Source: Carallia brachiata
Taxonomy: Eukaryota; Streptophyta; Magnoliopsida; Malpighiales; Rhizophoraceae
Length of the DNA stretch: 64,000 bases
Direction of reading: 5' to 3'
Assembly: GCA_021464245.1 (NCBI GenBank)
Contig: JADCRB010000018.1
Coordinates: 3,272,015-3,336,014 of the forward strand
Of this stretch, positions 1 through 11,689 are shown piece by piece. A model generated the notes under the pieces. The model was not told the DNA's origin. It searched no databases and was given only the letters and a program-made list of their open reading frames with translations. How positions within the stretch are numbered: the first letter of the stretch is position 1; every line of letters starts with the position of its first letter. The position numbers and the translations under genes are program-made.

Positions 1-697
1 AGATTATGTTAAATTCTGTTAAATTTATAAGCAAAAATTGGCCAAAATTGCATCATTTTGTAATTGCTTTTTCACCAAAAAATATATCATATATTTCTTA
101 AATTAAATTTTGGTATATATTTTACCTGCATTATATATTATTTCCTTCACAATTTTTGTTATTTTCAGTGTATAGTACATATTAATATAGAAGTATTTAA
201 CACAGTAATCATAATTAATTTTTACGTAAAATATAATGAAATTCTTATAATCACAAAATAATGCAGTTAACCCAAATCATAGGGGGTTAATTGATTTAAC
301 AAATTGCTATTAATGGAGTTAATTACTAAAATTAAAAAATAAAAAGGGATTTATTGGCAAAATTAAAATTACAAAAAGAAAAAATATAAAACAATCAAAT
401 CACACAGAAATTAAATGTATTTAACTCTCTTTTATTTTTATGGGTGATTTCGGCGTTTTGGCCTGTTCAGTCCAATTTGATTATATCATGTGCCAATCAA
501 TCTTAGCATATATTAAGAGATGTATTTAAAAATATAAATTCTATCGTTATCATGTATTAATTGGGTACAATACATATAAAGATCAAAGACATGTTAAAGA
601 TTTCCTATGTCATTAAATATAAAGGTCTCACATTACTTATAATTTCTATCTTTAAAGTATAGAAGTATATGGCTTTCCTGGTCAGTTGGATACAAAT
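1..697. other. AT-rich intergenic DNA
   Basis: No coding sequence, RNA gene or clear repeat boundary is visible. The stretch is AT-rich with short homopolymer runs. The small open frames here have biased, low-complexity composition and match no family I know. Confidence 0.6.
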
Positions 698-764
698 ATG
701 GGGATGAGTCTAGTGAAGATGGCAAGCAAAGACATGGACAGCGTGCAGACGGCAGCTATACCAT
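698..764 (+). pseudogene. Duplicated scrap of the ankyrin gene's first exon
   Basis: The bases around 702-760 closely resemble 2879-2939, the start of the ankyrin/PGG gene downstream. Both carry the block AGCAAAGACATGGA followed by a similar GC-richer stretch. An ATG at 698 opens a frame reading roughly MGMSLVKMASKDMDSV, which then runs into AT-rich DNA and stops at about 783. It is therefore a fragment of exon 1 only. It lies on the far side of the antisense Copia remnant from the intact gene, so it is either the original 5' end separated by the insertion or a small local duplication. Confidence 0.55.
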
Positions 765-1591
765 TTATTGCTAAATTCGGTTAATTTAATAAATATCAGT
801 TACTTTAATAAAAATAAATTTAGTGTCAATATCATTTATTGCTAAATTTTTAAATTTTTAATAAATTGTATCATTTAATATTATAATGTTAACAAAATAA
901 TTAAAATTAAAAAATTATTGTTATACATAAAATTAAAAGGACAAAAACATTTATATAAATAAAAATAACCAATTAAAAATAAATGCTAAATTTTAATAAG
1001 TAAATGCAAATATGTGTACTATATAACATTGAAAATCAGTCTAATAAAATTATTTTTAAATTATATAATAAATGATTTTTTTAATTATTTTATAAATAAA
1101 TTTTTAAACAAGTTATTAACGAGCTTATTGACTCGAGCTTGCCTTTTTTAAGACTTGACTTGTTTATTTGAGCAAGTTCTTATCTAATCTGATCACTAAA
1201 TTTTTAATAAATATATCGATTTGTTTGCAATATTAACTATAATAGACAGTTCCAAAAACTATTTTGAGAAAAATCAAAATGCCAAATAACTTCAAAAGTT
1301 ATTATATATTATATATATATTTTTTTTTTTTTTGAAGTTTATGATTCAAAAGAAAGAAAGAGGAAATTTCAGTACGAAGTCAAACAAACAAGTATGTAAA
1401 CTGTACAACGTGGACGGGCCAAAAAAGCAAGCCGAAGCAGAGAGACCAAAGGGGAGAAGCCAATTGTCTTGGGGTCTCTGTTTTCTCACCGGTAAGTTCA
1501 CATCGCTGCACTTTAGTTCAGGTCAAGCTTTCTGATCCCCACGTTTTCATTTCGGTTTACGGTTTTAATAGACTCCTCGCATCATTCTCAA
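765..1591. other. Intergenic DNA, mostly AT-rich
   Basis: No gene is recognised. A short direct repeat (ATTTATTGCTAAATT near 771 and 831) follows the exon scrap. A GC-richer block at about 1400-1560 has an exon-like look and may belong to the decayed retroelement that begins at 1592, but I see no family match. Confidence 0.4.
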
Positions 1592-2876
1592 TTACAGAAC
1601 CTGAATTTTGAATTTTGAAAGTGAGTTAATAAGAATGTCAGCAACCGGATTCTTCATTTCTTCTGACCTGCAAAATACTAGCTTTACTTCTTCATTTCTT
1701 TCTGCTTCTTTAACCACGTGAAACTTGATGTTCATGTGCTTAGTCTTCCCATGTTGAACTCGATTCTTTGCTTTTCCAATGGTAGATTTGTTGTCACATA
1801 TAGTTCTTGTTGCTTCAAATTGCTCAAAGCCAAGATCTTTCATGATCTTCAATCAAACTGCTTGGTTAACTGTTGGAGCTGCTGTCACATATTCAGCTTC
1901 GGCGGTTGACTCCCATAACGGGGAGAAATTTAAACAGGGGTCTGAGGAAGCAACATATTCGTAAGCTTGACATCACATCTTAACCTAAAACTTTAAGACA
2001 TTTAGATTATGCGTTCTTCTCACATATAAGTTGTTTATTCTTTTGTTTCATTTTTTATGTTAGATATTCAACATAACAACTCACATATAATATCCTAACA
2101 TTTTTTTTTTGTTGGAGTTCCAGGAGAACATTCATGATGAATGAATAATCTGATGTACTTTTCAGGTCATCACTACACCCAGCCTAATCATTATGTACAT
2201 ACCCAACTAGTTTTCCAACATCAACAGGTTTATACCAAATCCAAGCTACACTGAGCCCTTTAGATACCTCAACATCCTATCATAGTGAATTTGAGAGGGT
2301 TTGCATAAACCTTGACAACTAACTAGCTGCATACATTGAATTTGGTCCTCTGGCACTCATATGTAGCCAAATTCCAATTAGAGTACTCCTATATCATGAA
2401 GCATCTGCATTTCCAGCTTTGTCTTCTTTATTGAGTTTGACATTCAATACAAGTGGTGTTGCTACTGGCTTGGCATTTTGCATTTGAAACCTATGCAAAA
2501 TCTATGATGCATTTTTTTGCTGACACAGGAAGATGCCCTCATCAATTTGATGCTCTTGCAATCCCATAAAATACCTCACGATGCCTAGATATGACATTTC
2601 AAACTGCCTTTTCATTTCTCCTTTAAACCTCTGCATCTCATCTACATCACTACCGGTTACTAACCTGGTCATCAACATACAAGGAGACTATTAAAACATC
2701 TCCATTTAAGCTCTTTCTAAAATAGAGAGTGGCATCATGTTCACTCCTCCTCAAGCCCTGGCAACAAAAAATTGAGTCTATCTTGCTGTACCAGACTCTT
2801 GGACCCTGTTTAATGCCATACAAAGCCTTGATCAATTTATACACCTTCTGCTCTTGCCCCTCGACAGCAAAAACAT
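1592..2876 (-). mobile_element. Decayed Ty1/Copia pol fragment (RT to RNase H), antisense to the ankyrin gene
   Basis: Read on the minus strand, 2876-2650 encodes a Copia reverse transcriptase segment with the conserved block KALYGIKQGPRVWY and the catalytic-type YVDD motif. After a stop at about 2650, frames that continue with frameshifts give further RT connection sequence (DVDEMQRFKGEMK-like and YFMGLQEH-like stretches). The segment 1852-1592 encodes the RNase H tail, with the typical HGKTKHMNIKFHVV and VADILINSL. Several stops and frameshifts make it non-functional. No LTRs, integrase or gag are visible, so it is a partial copy. Its 5' edge at about 2876 abuts the homology start of the ankyrin gene. 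Confidence 0.85.
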
Positions 2877-2910
2877 TAGATTGAGTGATGTAAGTAGGGT
2901 AAGCAAAGAC

Positions 2911-5748
2911 ATGGATAGCACGGGCAGAAGACAGTTATACAAGGCCGCACTGCGTAATGATTGGACTAGTGCGGAGAAAATTTTCCAGAGTGTGCCGTTA
3001 ACTACTGGGATCACACCTAAGCAAGAGACTGCCCTTCATATTGCAGTTGGCACAGGCCACAGCGATGAGTTCGCAAGAAAGCTGGTAGCTGCCATGTCGG
3101 AGGAAGAGCTCGAACATCGCGACACGAACATACGTAGTACGGCTCTTCACTTGGCTGCAATCGTTGGCAATATAAAGTCCGTCAGAATGTTGGTCCAAAA
3201 AAATCCAAGGTTGCCACAAATAGCAAATGATGATAACGTTTTGCCAATTCATGATGCTGCTCAGCGTGGCCACAAGGAAACCGTGTTTTACCTCCTGGCC
3301 TGCACTGAAAATGTAGATCCTGGACTGTTTGATGGCGAGCACGGTGCCCATCTCTTGAATCTCTTAATATTTGCTGATTTGTATGGTTGGTGCCATTTCC
3401 CTACTTAACTTGAAGTGTCTGGCATACGTAGAATTGACTGGCATTAGCCATTATCAATTTTATTGTTTTTTTGGCACATTCCAAGCCAAAGGCTAACTTT
3501 AATACCCGGAACCAGCATGTCCTTAGCTTGGTGTATCTGATGATACATCGCGCTACAATCGCTGTGCACCTGTGATCAAGTTTGAGTTAGCTTGTATTTC
3601 ACACAGATTTTTGCTGATTTTCATTTACGGATCATCATGTTTCATGATTTTTATTTATATCACACTGATTGTATTTTAACATAAAAAGCACTGACTTGAA
3701 TTCCTGAAGTGCTAAAATGGTTGAATATCATATTGGTCCATTTCCATTTGCAGGAATAGCTCTCATGTTACTCAACGACCATCCTGCTATAGCAAGTCAG
3801 AGGGACCGTACAAATAACACTGCACTGGAGATTCTGTCTAGAAAGCCTCAAGCATTTCCAAGTGGTTGTCAGCTAGGATTTATCAAGCAGCTGATATATC
3901 GTTGTTGGTTTCACTATTTTTGGAATTCTAGCTTGTAGATTTTGATATTTATGTTGTTACAATGGACAGTTGCTGTGAACAATGACTTTCAAGCTGCTGT
4001 CTCTGCCATTGCAGATATAGGAGATGACATACACCAAAAATGTTTGAAGGAACATAAGGAGCAGCTAGCCAATTTGCAGAAAGAGTTAAAAGGGGGGTCC
4101 TTACGCACCAAGCAGGAGACTTGTAGCGGAAGTGTCTCATATTTTGGCTGTGTAAGTGAAACAAAGTTGAGGCACTTGCAAGCACTTGAACTGGTGAAGA
4201 TAATTTGCAAAGAAACTGCACAGGAGAGAAATGAAGGCAATCTGGAGGACAAGCTCAGGCGACCGGCATTGCAGGCTGCCGAATTGGGGATTGTGGAGAT
4301 TGTTATACGGATTATTAAGGCCCACCCCTATACAATTTGGCTCACTGATGGACATAACCACAACGTGATATATTTGGCAGTAGAAAACCGTCAAGAAAAA
4401 GTGTATAATCTCTTGTATCAGATAGATTTGCAGAGGTTCTTCGCAACTGGTTGTCTGCAAGAGCATGGAACAGGCAACACCATGTTGCACTTAGCAGCAA
4501 AGCTGAATCCATCAACAAGGATCTCTGGTGCGGCCCTGCAGATGCAACGGGAGCTGCAATGGTACAAGGTGGTAAATTGTCCAATCTAGCTCTCTTATTT
4601 ATTGTGGGGCTTTGCTCAGTCTGCCAAATTGGTCTGACTCATGGACTGCAGCTATGTTACCTCATGCATCAAATTGAAAATTGCATGCACTAAACATGGA
4701 ACAAATTCCTCCGGAGAGAATGTTTTCATAGTATACATCATATACGCATGAAATTTTAAGTTGACCAATGCAAGCAACTTTGCAAGATGCCATGGTCATT
4801 CCGCTTGATTATATGTATGCACACAAATACATACACCTACGTACTGTTGTAGTCGTCTTCAATCCCAATCGGAGCCAATTGGCTGAAAAACAACAAATAC
4901 ATAGGCATACAGTAGACTCGTATCATAAAAGATATAGACTGGCCGCGGTCAACATACTGCAGCCTTCCTTTTTGATCGCCCATTTAGTTAAATTTGCCAT
5001 TAGTGAAATTGCATGTATATAATATTATCTTATTCCTTCTCATTATGAAAATCTTACTTTCCGCTTAATTTTCTAACAGGAAGTAGAAAAGGTCACAGAA
5101 CCACCATCTAGAGAAATGAAAAATGCAGATGGAGAAACTCCAAGACAGAAGTTCACTAGAGAGCACAAAGAATTGGTCAAAGAAGGTGAGAAATGGATGA
5201 AGGGCTTAGCTCAATCATTTTCAGTTGTGGCAGCACTCATTGTCACGATTGTTTTCGCGGCTGCGTTCACCGTCCCAGGTGGCAACAATAACGATACAGG
5301 AGTCCCAGTGTTCTTGGGACGATCATCTTTCACAGTTTTTGCAGTAGCAGACGCACTTGCTCTATTTACATCCACCACGGCAGTGTTCATGTTCCTTGCC
5401 ATACTCACTTCCCGCTATGCCGAAGACGATTTCCTCAGATCCTTGCCAATGAAACTAAGCATTGGCCTCATTACCTTATTTATTTCAATAACCTCGATGG
5501 TTATAGCTTTTACTGCGTCCCTTTATATAGTTGTTGATCATCGACCAATATTTTTGATTCCAATGATAGTGGCAGCCATCATTTCATCAACCTCATTTGC
5601 CTGGCTGCACTATCCTCTGCTTGTTCAAGTTGTGACATCTACTTTTGGGAGAAATATGTTTGGTCCTCAAAGTGAAGAATTGCTTTATGGGTGGCAAGAC
5701 GATGATGTGGAAGAGGGACGCAGTGGACCATCCCAACAAGCTGCATAG
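2911..5748 (+). CDS. Ankyrin-repeat membrane protein with PGG domain (ACD6/ITN1-like), four exons
   Basis: This is a plant ankyrin-TM protein. Family members such as ACD6 and ITN1 act at membranes in defence or stress signalling. My model joins 2911-3385, 3754-3900, 4015-4568 and 5080-5748; all introns are GT-AG and the phases fit, giving 614 aa, normal for the family. Residues about 45-155 hold ankyrin repeats (TALHIAV, TALHLAA, LPIHDAA), and exon 3 holds a second block (MLHLAAK, then the family's SGAALQMQREL). Exon 4 carries the PGG domain (FTVPGGNNND at about 455-464) and four predicted membrane helices at about 439-456, 476-501, 516-543 and 551-575. The open frame extends upstream to 2854, but that first codon is TTG inside antisense Copia sequence, so I start at ATG 2911. 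The exon 2 donor (3901) is weak and is the least certain junction. Confidence 0.85.
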
Positions 5749-5854
5749 CTTAACTTCAACTTATTGACCGATAGTCCGAGAGGATCAGCATCCAACTCCT
5801 AAATTTTCCAGACCAAGCCCACCTGGGTCAAATAGTTCCACGTAAAAAAAAAAT

Positions 5855-6012
5855 TTGTTATACTGTATTTATATTATAACAATTAATATATTTTATATAA
5901 TTATAATAAAAAAATATAAATTAAAAAAAATAATGATATTTTTTATTTTATATTTTATTATTATAATTGCATAAATTATATTAATGATTATAATATAAAC
6001 ACTGTATAACAA
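5855..6012. mobile_element. Small AT-rich MITE with terminal inverted repeats
   Basis: The 24 bases at 5855-5878 and the 24 at 5989-6012 are inverted copies with two mismatches. The 158-bp interior is AT-rich and non-coding. I could not define a target-site duplication. It lies about 110 bp past the ankyrin stop codon, so it may fall in or near that gene's 3' UTR. Confidence 0.6.
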
Positions 6013-7423
6013 TATTTTTATGAATACATAAATATTTCTCCGGATGAAATATGCTAACCAAGATAAGAGCTTGGTGTGTTGTCCTTGTCTAGAGCAGTTG
6101 GTGGGTCAAATAAGCTTCTGCTCAGCGCAATGTACCAACTTGACAACTTGCATAGGTTTCACATACTCATTTAATGTAGTCCACTTGTTCCATGTCCACT
6201 ACATAATCTAGGACTCTAGGTTTTGATTCTCCATCTTCAAATGATTCATGAAATCAATATGAGCTTACGGTAGAGTAATGAACCGCAACAGTGATAAGCA
6301 CAAACAATTGTTTTCTTTTCTTTCTGTGGAATAATAAAACGCTTGTACGTTATAATGTGAGACTACGTCCGGATTTTATGTCTGTGTCCAAATAGAGGCA
6401 ACAAAAGAAAATGGATTTTGCTTCTTTCTTGTAACCTTTGAAAAATTTTGTTACAAAACAAATAACAGAGTTCCCACACATCACAAAAATATTAGCAAAA
6501 CAGAAATGTTAGCAGGACAGGTAGACCAGGAGACGGAAGAGTGAAAAAGAGGAGAGAATGTAATGGTAGGATTTATGATGGGTCTTAATTATTTTTTAAT
6601 GGTAAAAAATATATATTAGGTATATAATAATTAAATTTAATGTGCAACAAACCTATACATGTGTAAAGGTAAAGATTGTTATGCAATATCTTTAAGAGAT
6701 TTCTTAGCGGTATATGACAACAAAAAAAACTTAATTGGTCTCTTAATAGAACAAAAAAAATTGATATGCAATAAATATCATATATATAATAATTTATGTT
6801 TATGTAAAATAAATCTAAATTTGATATATAACCGGCATGAATTATAAAAATAAAAAGATAAAATTTCCCTGCAAACCCCGTTCAATACCCCCGACCATAT
6901 GCCTCTATCAAATATCGGTCATCCATTTATTATAGACTAACACTATTTAACTTCATATAAGTAATAATAAATAAGTAATAATAAGTGATTATATAATTTT
7001 ATTTAATAATATTTGACAGTTTATTTATTTTTTTTATTTTATAAAATTTATTATGTAATAGCCTGTTATTTTAAAATTATTTAAATGAATCTACTTTTTT
7101 TTTTTTTCCTGAACTTTGAAGTAAAGTCTACTGGAAATTTTATAGTTGGAATTCAAACCACAATAAAAATCACCAAAATTGAACAATTCAAGGTTGAAAT
7201 TCAACTTATATACACCATAACACTTGATGACCAAGAAAAAAAAAAAATCTGCTTGGAGTTATCTCAGCAGCCAAACTTTGTCCACCACTTCTTGTTGAAA
7301 AAAAAAAAAACAATACGAACAAAACTTTACTATACTTACAATTAGAAACAAGCAAAAAAAAAAAAAAAATCCAATTACCCACCAAATGGAGTTAGATTGA
7401 AGATACCCAGAATTGTACAGAAA
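6013..7423. other. Intergenic DNA
   Basis: AT-rich DNA with several A and T homopolymers (for example 7091-7106, 7238-7248 and 7354-7369). I see no coding frame with family resemblance, no RNA gene and no clear transposon ends. The last 50 bp or so probably belong to the 3' UTR of the minus-strand gene that follows. Confidence 0.5.
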
Positions 7424-8000
7424 TCAATATGAACATTCAATTCTATGAAGACGGTCCCTCCGGATTCCACTGTACAAAGCGATTCTGTTTGCTGGCATAC
7501 CACGAATTCCTTGAATTTCACTTCTGCAAGATCCTTCAATAATTCTTGAATTTCTTAGATTCTCTTTTTCTTTCCTGCCAAACAACAGATTCTCCTTTTC
7601 CCTCCTGTATTCCTCTCCATTCCCTTTTGTTTCCTTCACAGTCTCTGCAAATTGCACTCTCTTTTTCCTCTTCTTCTTCTTCTTGTCCTTTCCCTCCTTG
7701 ACACCTACAAACCCATAAACACAAAAAACAATAAAATACCCAGAAAATCTATAGAGAAATTCACTTGCTTGATGATGAATTCTTGGGAGAATTGGCCAAG
7801 AAGAGAAAAGGGAGGAAAACCCATGTACCTGAACACAAGCAAGAACGCAACTTTTGAGTTGGGAGTTGAGAATCTTGATTGTTGAACAGTTGGGGTGTTA
7901 AGTTTTTCTGCTTAGAGAAAGCATAATAGATCACAGTGCTTGAGACCACCATGGCTGTGGCCAAGACCAGACCTTGTGAGCTGCTTAGCATAGATGACAT
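7424..8000 (-). CDS. Small conserved plant protein of unknown function, two exons
   Basis: The model joins, on the minus strand, 8000-7829 and 7704-7424, with a GT-AG intron in phase 1, giving 150 aa. The N-terminus (MSSMLSSSQG) leads into one hydrophobic segment at about 11-27, probably a membrane anchor. A very basic Lys/Arg run at about 61-71 and a charged region follow. The C-terminus has the signature GIRGMPANRIALYSGI and ends in ECSY, which I recall as conserved in small uncharacterised proteins of many dicots. An in-frame ATG eight codons earlier (8024) is possible, but the MSSML start fits the family better. The function is unknown. Confidence 0.75.
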
Positions 8001-9012
8001 ATTAATTTGTGTCAAACAATACAACAGAAAATTGTGATCTGAGAAGAAACCAACAAAAGGGGTAAGAGAATGAAAGGAGTTTTAAGTTTTGGATTTGGTA
8101 TGCGGTTGTTATTGGTAGTTTTTGCTGGTACAAGAAATGCCTAGAAATAAATGTAGATGTACGTGTGCACATGGATCATACAAACTGTATAAAGGGTCCA
8201 AATTTTATAATGTTTTAAAAGGAATAGGACAATTTAAAAAAAAAAAAAAGAAATAGAACAATTGGGTTTCTTTTTTTCCTTTTATTATCGAATGGTGGGA
8301 CATAGGGTATGTGAGACAGACTCATGTAAAGTACTGACGATAATATAAATATTTATTGTTCATTTGTAAATTTTATCATTAATTTTAATTTTATGATAGT
8401 ACGACCTAACTTGATACTTTTTGTAAGTAACTCCCGTCTATATAAAATTGTTGTAATTTGAAATGTGGGGATTATTTAATAGCCGTGTGAATCTGGACGA
8501 TTCACTTGTGGAATTGGAATTGTATGTTGTATGGAAAGAAGGTGGGAAAGGGTATGATGAGAAAATTCGTCGGCAAACGAATCTACATATTTTTTTATGC
8601 ATTTGACTGCATAAAGCAATATTTAATATACGATATATTAATTTTGAACTGAAATATAAGATTTAAATATTAGACATTAATCAATTTAATTTTTTTTTTC
8701 TTTGGTTACTAAGAAAATTTTGTTTGGGATTTTGGAGGGTGTTTAGATAGTTCCCACACGGCAAAGACACGAAAAAAGAAAGGGTGTTCCTCATAAGTGG
8801 ATAAGTTAGAAGTCAAAGTCAACTTAATCCGAGGAGAAAAAGGAATTGGTCAAATTTTAAAACTTTTGGGCAGCGACGGAAATTGGTCCCAAAATGCCTT
8901 TTGAACAGCTAATGGGCATTTAAACACATCGAAATATTATACAGAGCTACAATTTTTTGACCCGAGACAAATACAAACTGATAAAAAAAAAAAGTCAAGT
9001 TGTACCATGCAC

Positions 9013-9033
9013 TATATATATATATATATATAT
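9013..9033. repeat. (AT)n microsatellite
   Basis: An uninterrupted TA dinucleotide run, followed by a short imperfect extension to about 9041. Confidence 0.9.
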
Positions 9034-10109
9034 ACATATATAAAAAATCGATAGTACATATTATCGTCTTTATAACCATAGCGTTATCTATTGTAAATTT
9101 ATAATTCAAACAGTATTAATAATGGTAGTAAGTGAAAGATTAAGAGTTCGAAAATTCAAATTATCGATCTCTCAAATTATTCTTTTCTTCTCAAATTAGT
9201 TAGTTTAGATTTAACAAAAGTTAAAAAAAAAAAAATAAAACCATTGCCTTATCTCCCAATCTTACAGCCAAAAGTTTACATTGGAGAACTATTCAATTAA
9301 CAAGGCCTACGTATGGACAATAGGTTAGTTTAGGGGTGACTGCGAGTTCAATTCAAGTCGTAACTGAATTGAAACTGAATTGAAATTAGATTGATTGTTA
9401 ATCAAAATCAGACTGTACTGGCTGGCTAGTTCCGATTGTAAAATTAGAACCGATTAAACAGCGATCTGAGCATGATTCTTCTTTTTAAGAACCACGTAAC
9501 TGGCGGTCCAAAATTCTCAACCGTTGCTTATAAGCATAGCAGAAGATAATATCATTAATGAAATGCGCTCAAGTTTGTTGGCAAAATTAAGGATTCAAGA
9601 AAATGATTGTAAACTTTTAAATGAAGATTTACACAACTTTACAATAAAAATATCCATTTACACTAAATGGGTCAAGCAATCGGAAACGACTAAAACTTCA
9701 CTGAAAATATCATGAAATAAATGATAAGTTAAAGTTTTAAAGAGTAATAAATTATGTAGATTTTGATTTTTTAAGTCTCGAAGATGATATGTAAACAATT
9801 TAATTAATACTTAATTAAGTTCAAACCCTTTAGTTATTTAATTTTTTTTATTTTTAATCTAATTAAAATTTAATTTTTACAATCTCATGCACGCTTTTTT
9901 AAGTTTAGAACTAGATTAAATTGATTCGAATTGAATCAAATTGAAATAAACATAAGGTTAATCAAAAACCGAAATCGGATCTAAAACTACCAAAAATCAA
10001 AACTGTCGGTTAACAAGAATTGGACTGTACCATTTAAAGAGCAATTCGATTAAGGTTTATATATCTTAAAATTAGACTGAAGGTTTAAAACTAAAATCAA
10101 ACTGTAGTT

Positions 10110-10201
10110 AAATTTAAATTAATTTAAAATAATATCGCTGTATAAGTACTTTTCTTTTCAAATTTAAATTAATTTTAAAATAATATCACTGTATAAGCAC
10201 T
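10110..10201. repeat. Direct repeat, about 40 bp x 2
   Basis: The sequence at about 10110-10156 recurs at 10160-10201 with small differences. Both start with AAATTTAAATTAATTT and include ATAATATC, then CTGTATAAG. The unit is AT-rich and non-coding. Confidence 0.7.
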
Positions 10202-11261
10202 AGCACGTGAGATTCACATATCAATTTATTTTTGACTTTGCTGACCCTGCTTTTCTCCGCTCATAAAATCCGCTCGAAAAAACTTGAAAGGAACTATTAT
10301 TTGTTGCAAACTAGTTTCTAGAAGATGAAAAAGCTCACATGTTCCATGTTAAGCAAGCTACCCGTGTGGGAAAGTTCCGAAGCAGTACAGCCACAACACG
10401 TATGCATTAAACTCAAAAACCTGTGAAGTTGATTGTGACCCAGCATGCTTACGTGGCACACTTAGAGACCCGACAACTGTGAAAACACCGGCGAATTTTT
10501 TTTGCCCAGCCCAGGCTGTCTCGCCGGCCAGTTTTGGATCTCTTTGGAATCCCAAAATTGTAAACGGTGAGCCTTGTCCCGTCCACATCCTCCTCTGTAT
10601 TAGGGTTTCAATACACAGACGAAGAATTTATTGATGCGAAAAAAAAGTATAATTATTTATTTATTTATTTTTATATATTTTATATTTTTTGTTGTTTATT
10701 AATTTTAATATTATTATATATTGTAGGTTGATAGGGTCAAAAAAATTATAATAACTTGTAAAATTTATAGTTAAAACATTAAAAATCCTACCCACAAGTG
10801 AAAATCCTACGCACATGTGAAATGGAAAAGCTAATGAAAAATGAAGCAAGGTTCGAGGGACATTTTCAGTCCAGGGTTAGGGTGTGCCTGCATCAAGAAT
10901 TTACAGTAAAAATTACGTGTTATTCATTTACAAAAAATTTTAATAGTAACCAACGAAATTCAAACTCAAAACTTTCAAATATTGAATTTATGAGTTCTTT
11001 CTACTTATATCTTCTCTTGTGGGAATTTTTATTTTGACTCTCTTTTTAAGTGAGTGTAAGTTACTTATGATCTTATACCATACAATAAGTGAGGTCTATT
11101 TAAATAAAAAAATTAAAAATAATATTTGAATAATATTAAATTATGAGTTAGTTTTACTCATTAAAAAAAAAAAAATTAGTAAGTACCCTTACTTACTTAT
11201 CTCTTTCACTTTTCCTATGAAATTCATTAACTACACAATACACACTTGAAAAGCCAACAGC

Positions 11262-11490
11262 TGGCAAGTCACAAGATGGGAAGTTGATTATATGGACTGT
11301 GGCAAAGGATGGCGACCAATGGGAAGGTAAGGTCTTATGTGACCCTAAGATCCCAGCCCAGAGGGTCTCCTGCTCACTTGCAAGAAACATATTGGCTGTC
11401 TGTTGCTGATGGTAACAATTAGGTAATATTATGGAAAGAAGCTGTTGATGGAGAGTGGCAACAGGTGGCCACAGTCGATCACTATTGATC
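11262..11490 (+). pseudogene. SEC13 gene fragment (WD40 C-terminus), unit A
   Basis: The plus strand encodes the last part of SEC13, the WD40 protein of the COPII coat and the nuclear-pore Y complex. Visible pieces are DGKLIIWTVAKDGDQWEGK, then a diverged stretch, then ADGNN and, after a frameshift, the WKEAVDGEW block and the end of the protein. At least two frameshifts and the missing N-terminal propellers make it non-functional. The similarity to the unit C copy continues past the stop to about 11710, probably SEC13 3' UTR. It faces the 3' end of NLR unit A. Confidence 0.8.
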
Positions 11491-11689
11491 GAGTCACGAA
11501 TGCTTTGTTGTGCTTTTGTTCGTTTAATTCCTACTTGTAACTTGTAAGTCCCTACATATGAAAACTTCATATGATTAGCCCCAATATCATTTTGTCTCAC
11601 ACCTTTGGTTCTACGACGATTTGTGTAGAAGTGGAGACTTGTCGTCTCAACGCTATGCTTATTCATACCCATGGAAAATTCTTAATTGA

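Larger units (their letters stand above)
8001..11261. other. Intergenic region with simple and degenerate repeats
   Basis: No supported gene. An (AT)n tract lies at 9013-9033. The segment from about 9340 to 10100 is dense in degenerate AATTGAA/AACCGA-type words, usual in old transposon debris; a 63-codon frame at 9524 inside it resembles nothing I know. A less AT-rich block at 10360-10620 looks like promoter or 5' UTR DNA but has no coding match. Confidence 0.45.

Noticed and set aside
2854..2910. Longer N-terminus for the ankyrin protein
   Set aside because: The frame is open to 2854, but the first codon is TTG and the stretch to about 2876 is antisense Copia sequence. The first ATG is 2911 and matches the family start.
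11193..11672. 159-codon minus-strand frame
   Set aside because: It lies antisense to the SEC13 fragment and its 3' sequence, has no family match, and is not preserved in the unit C copy.
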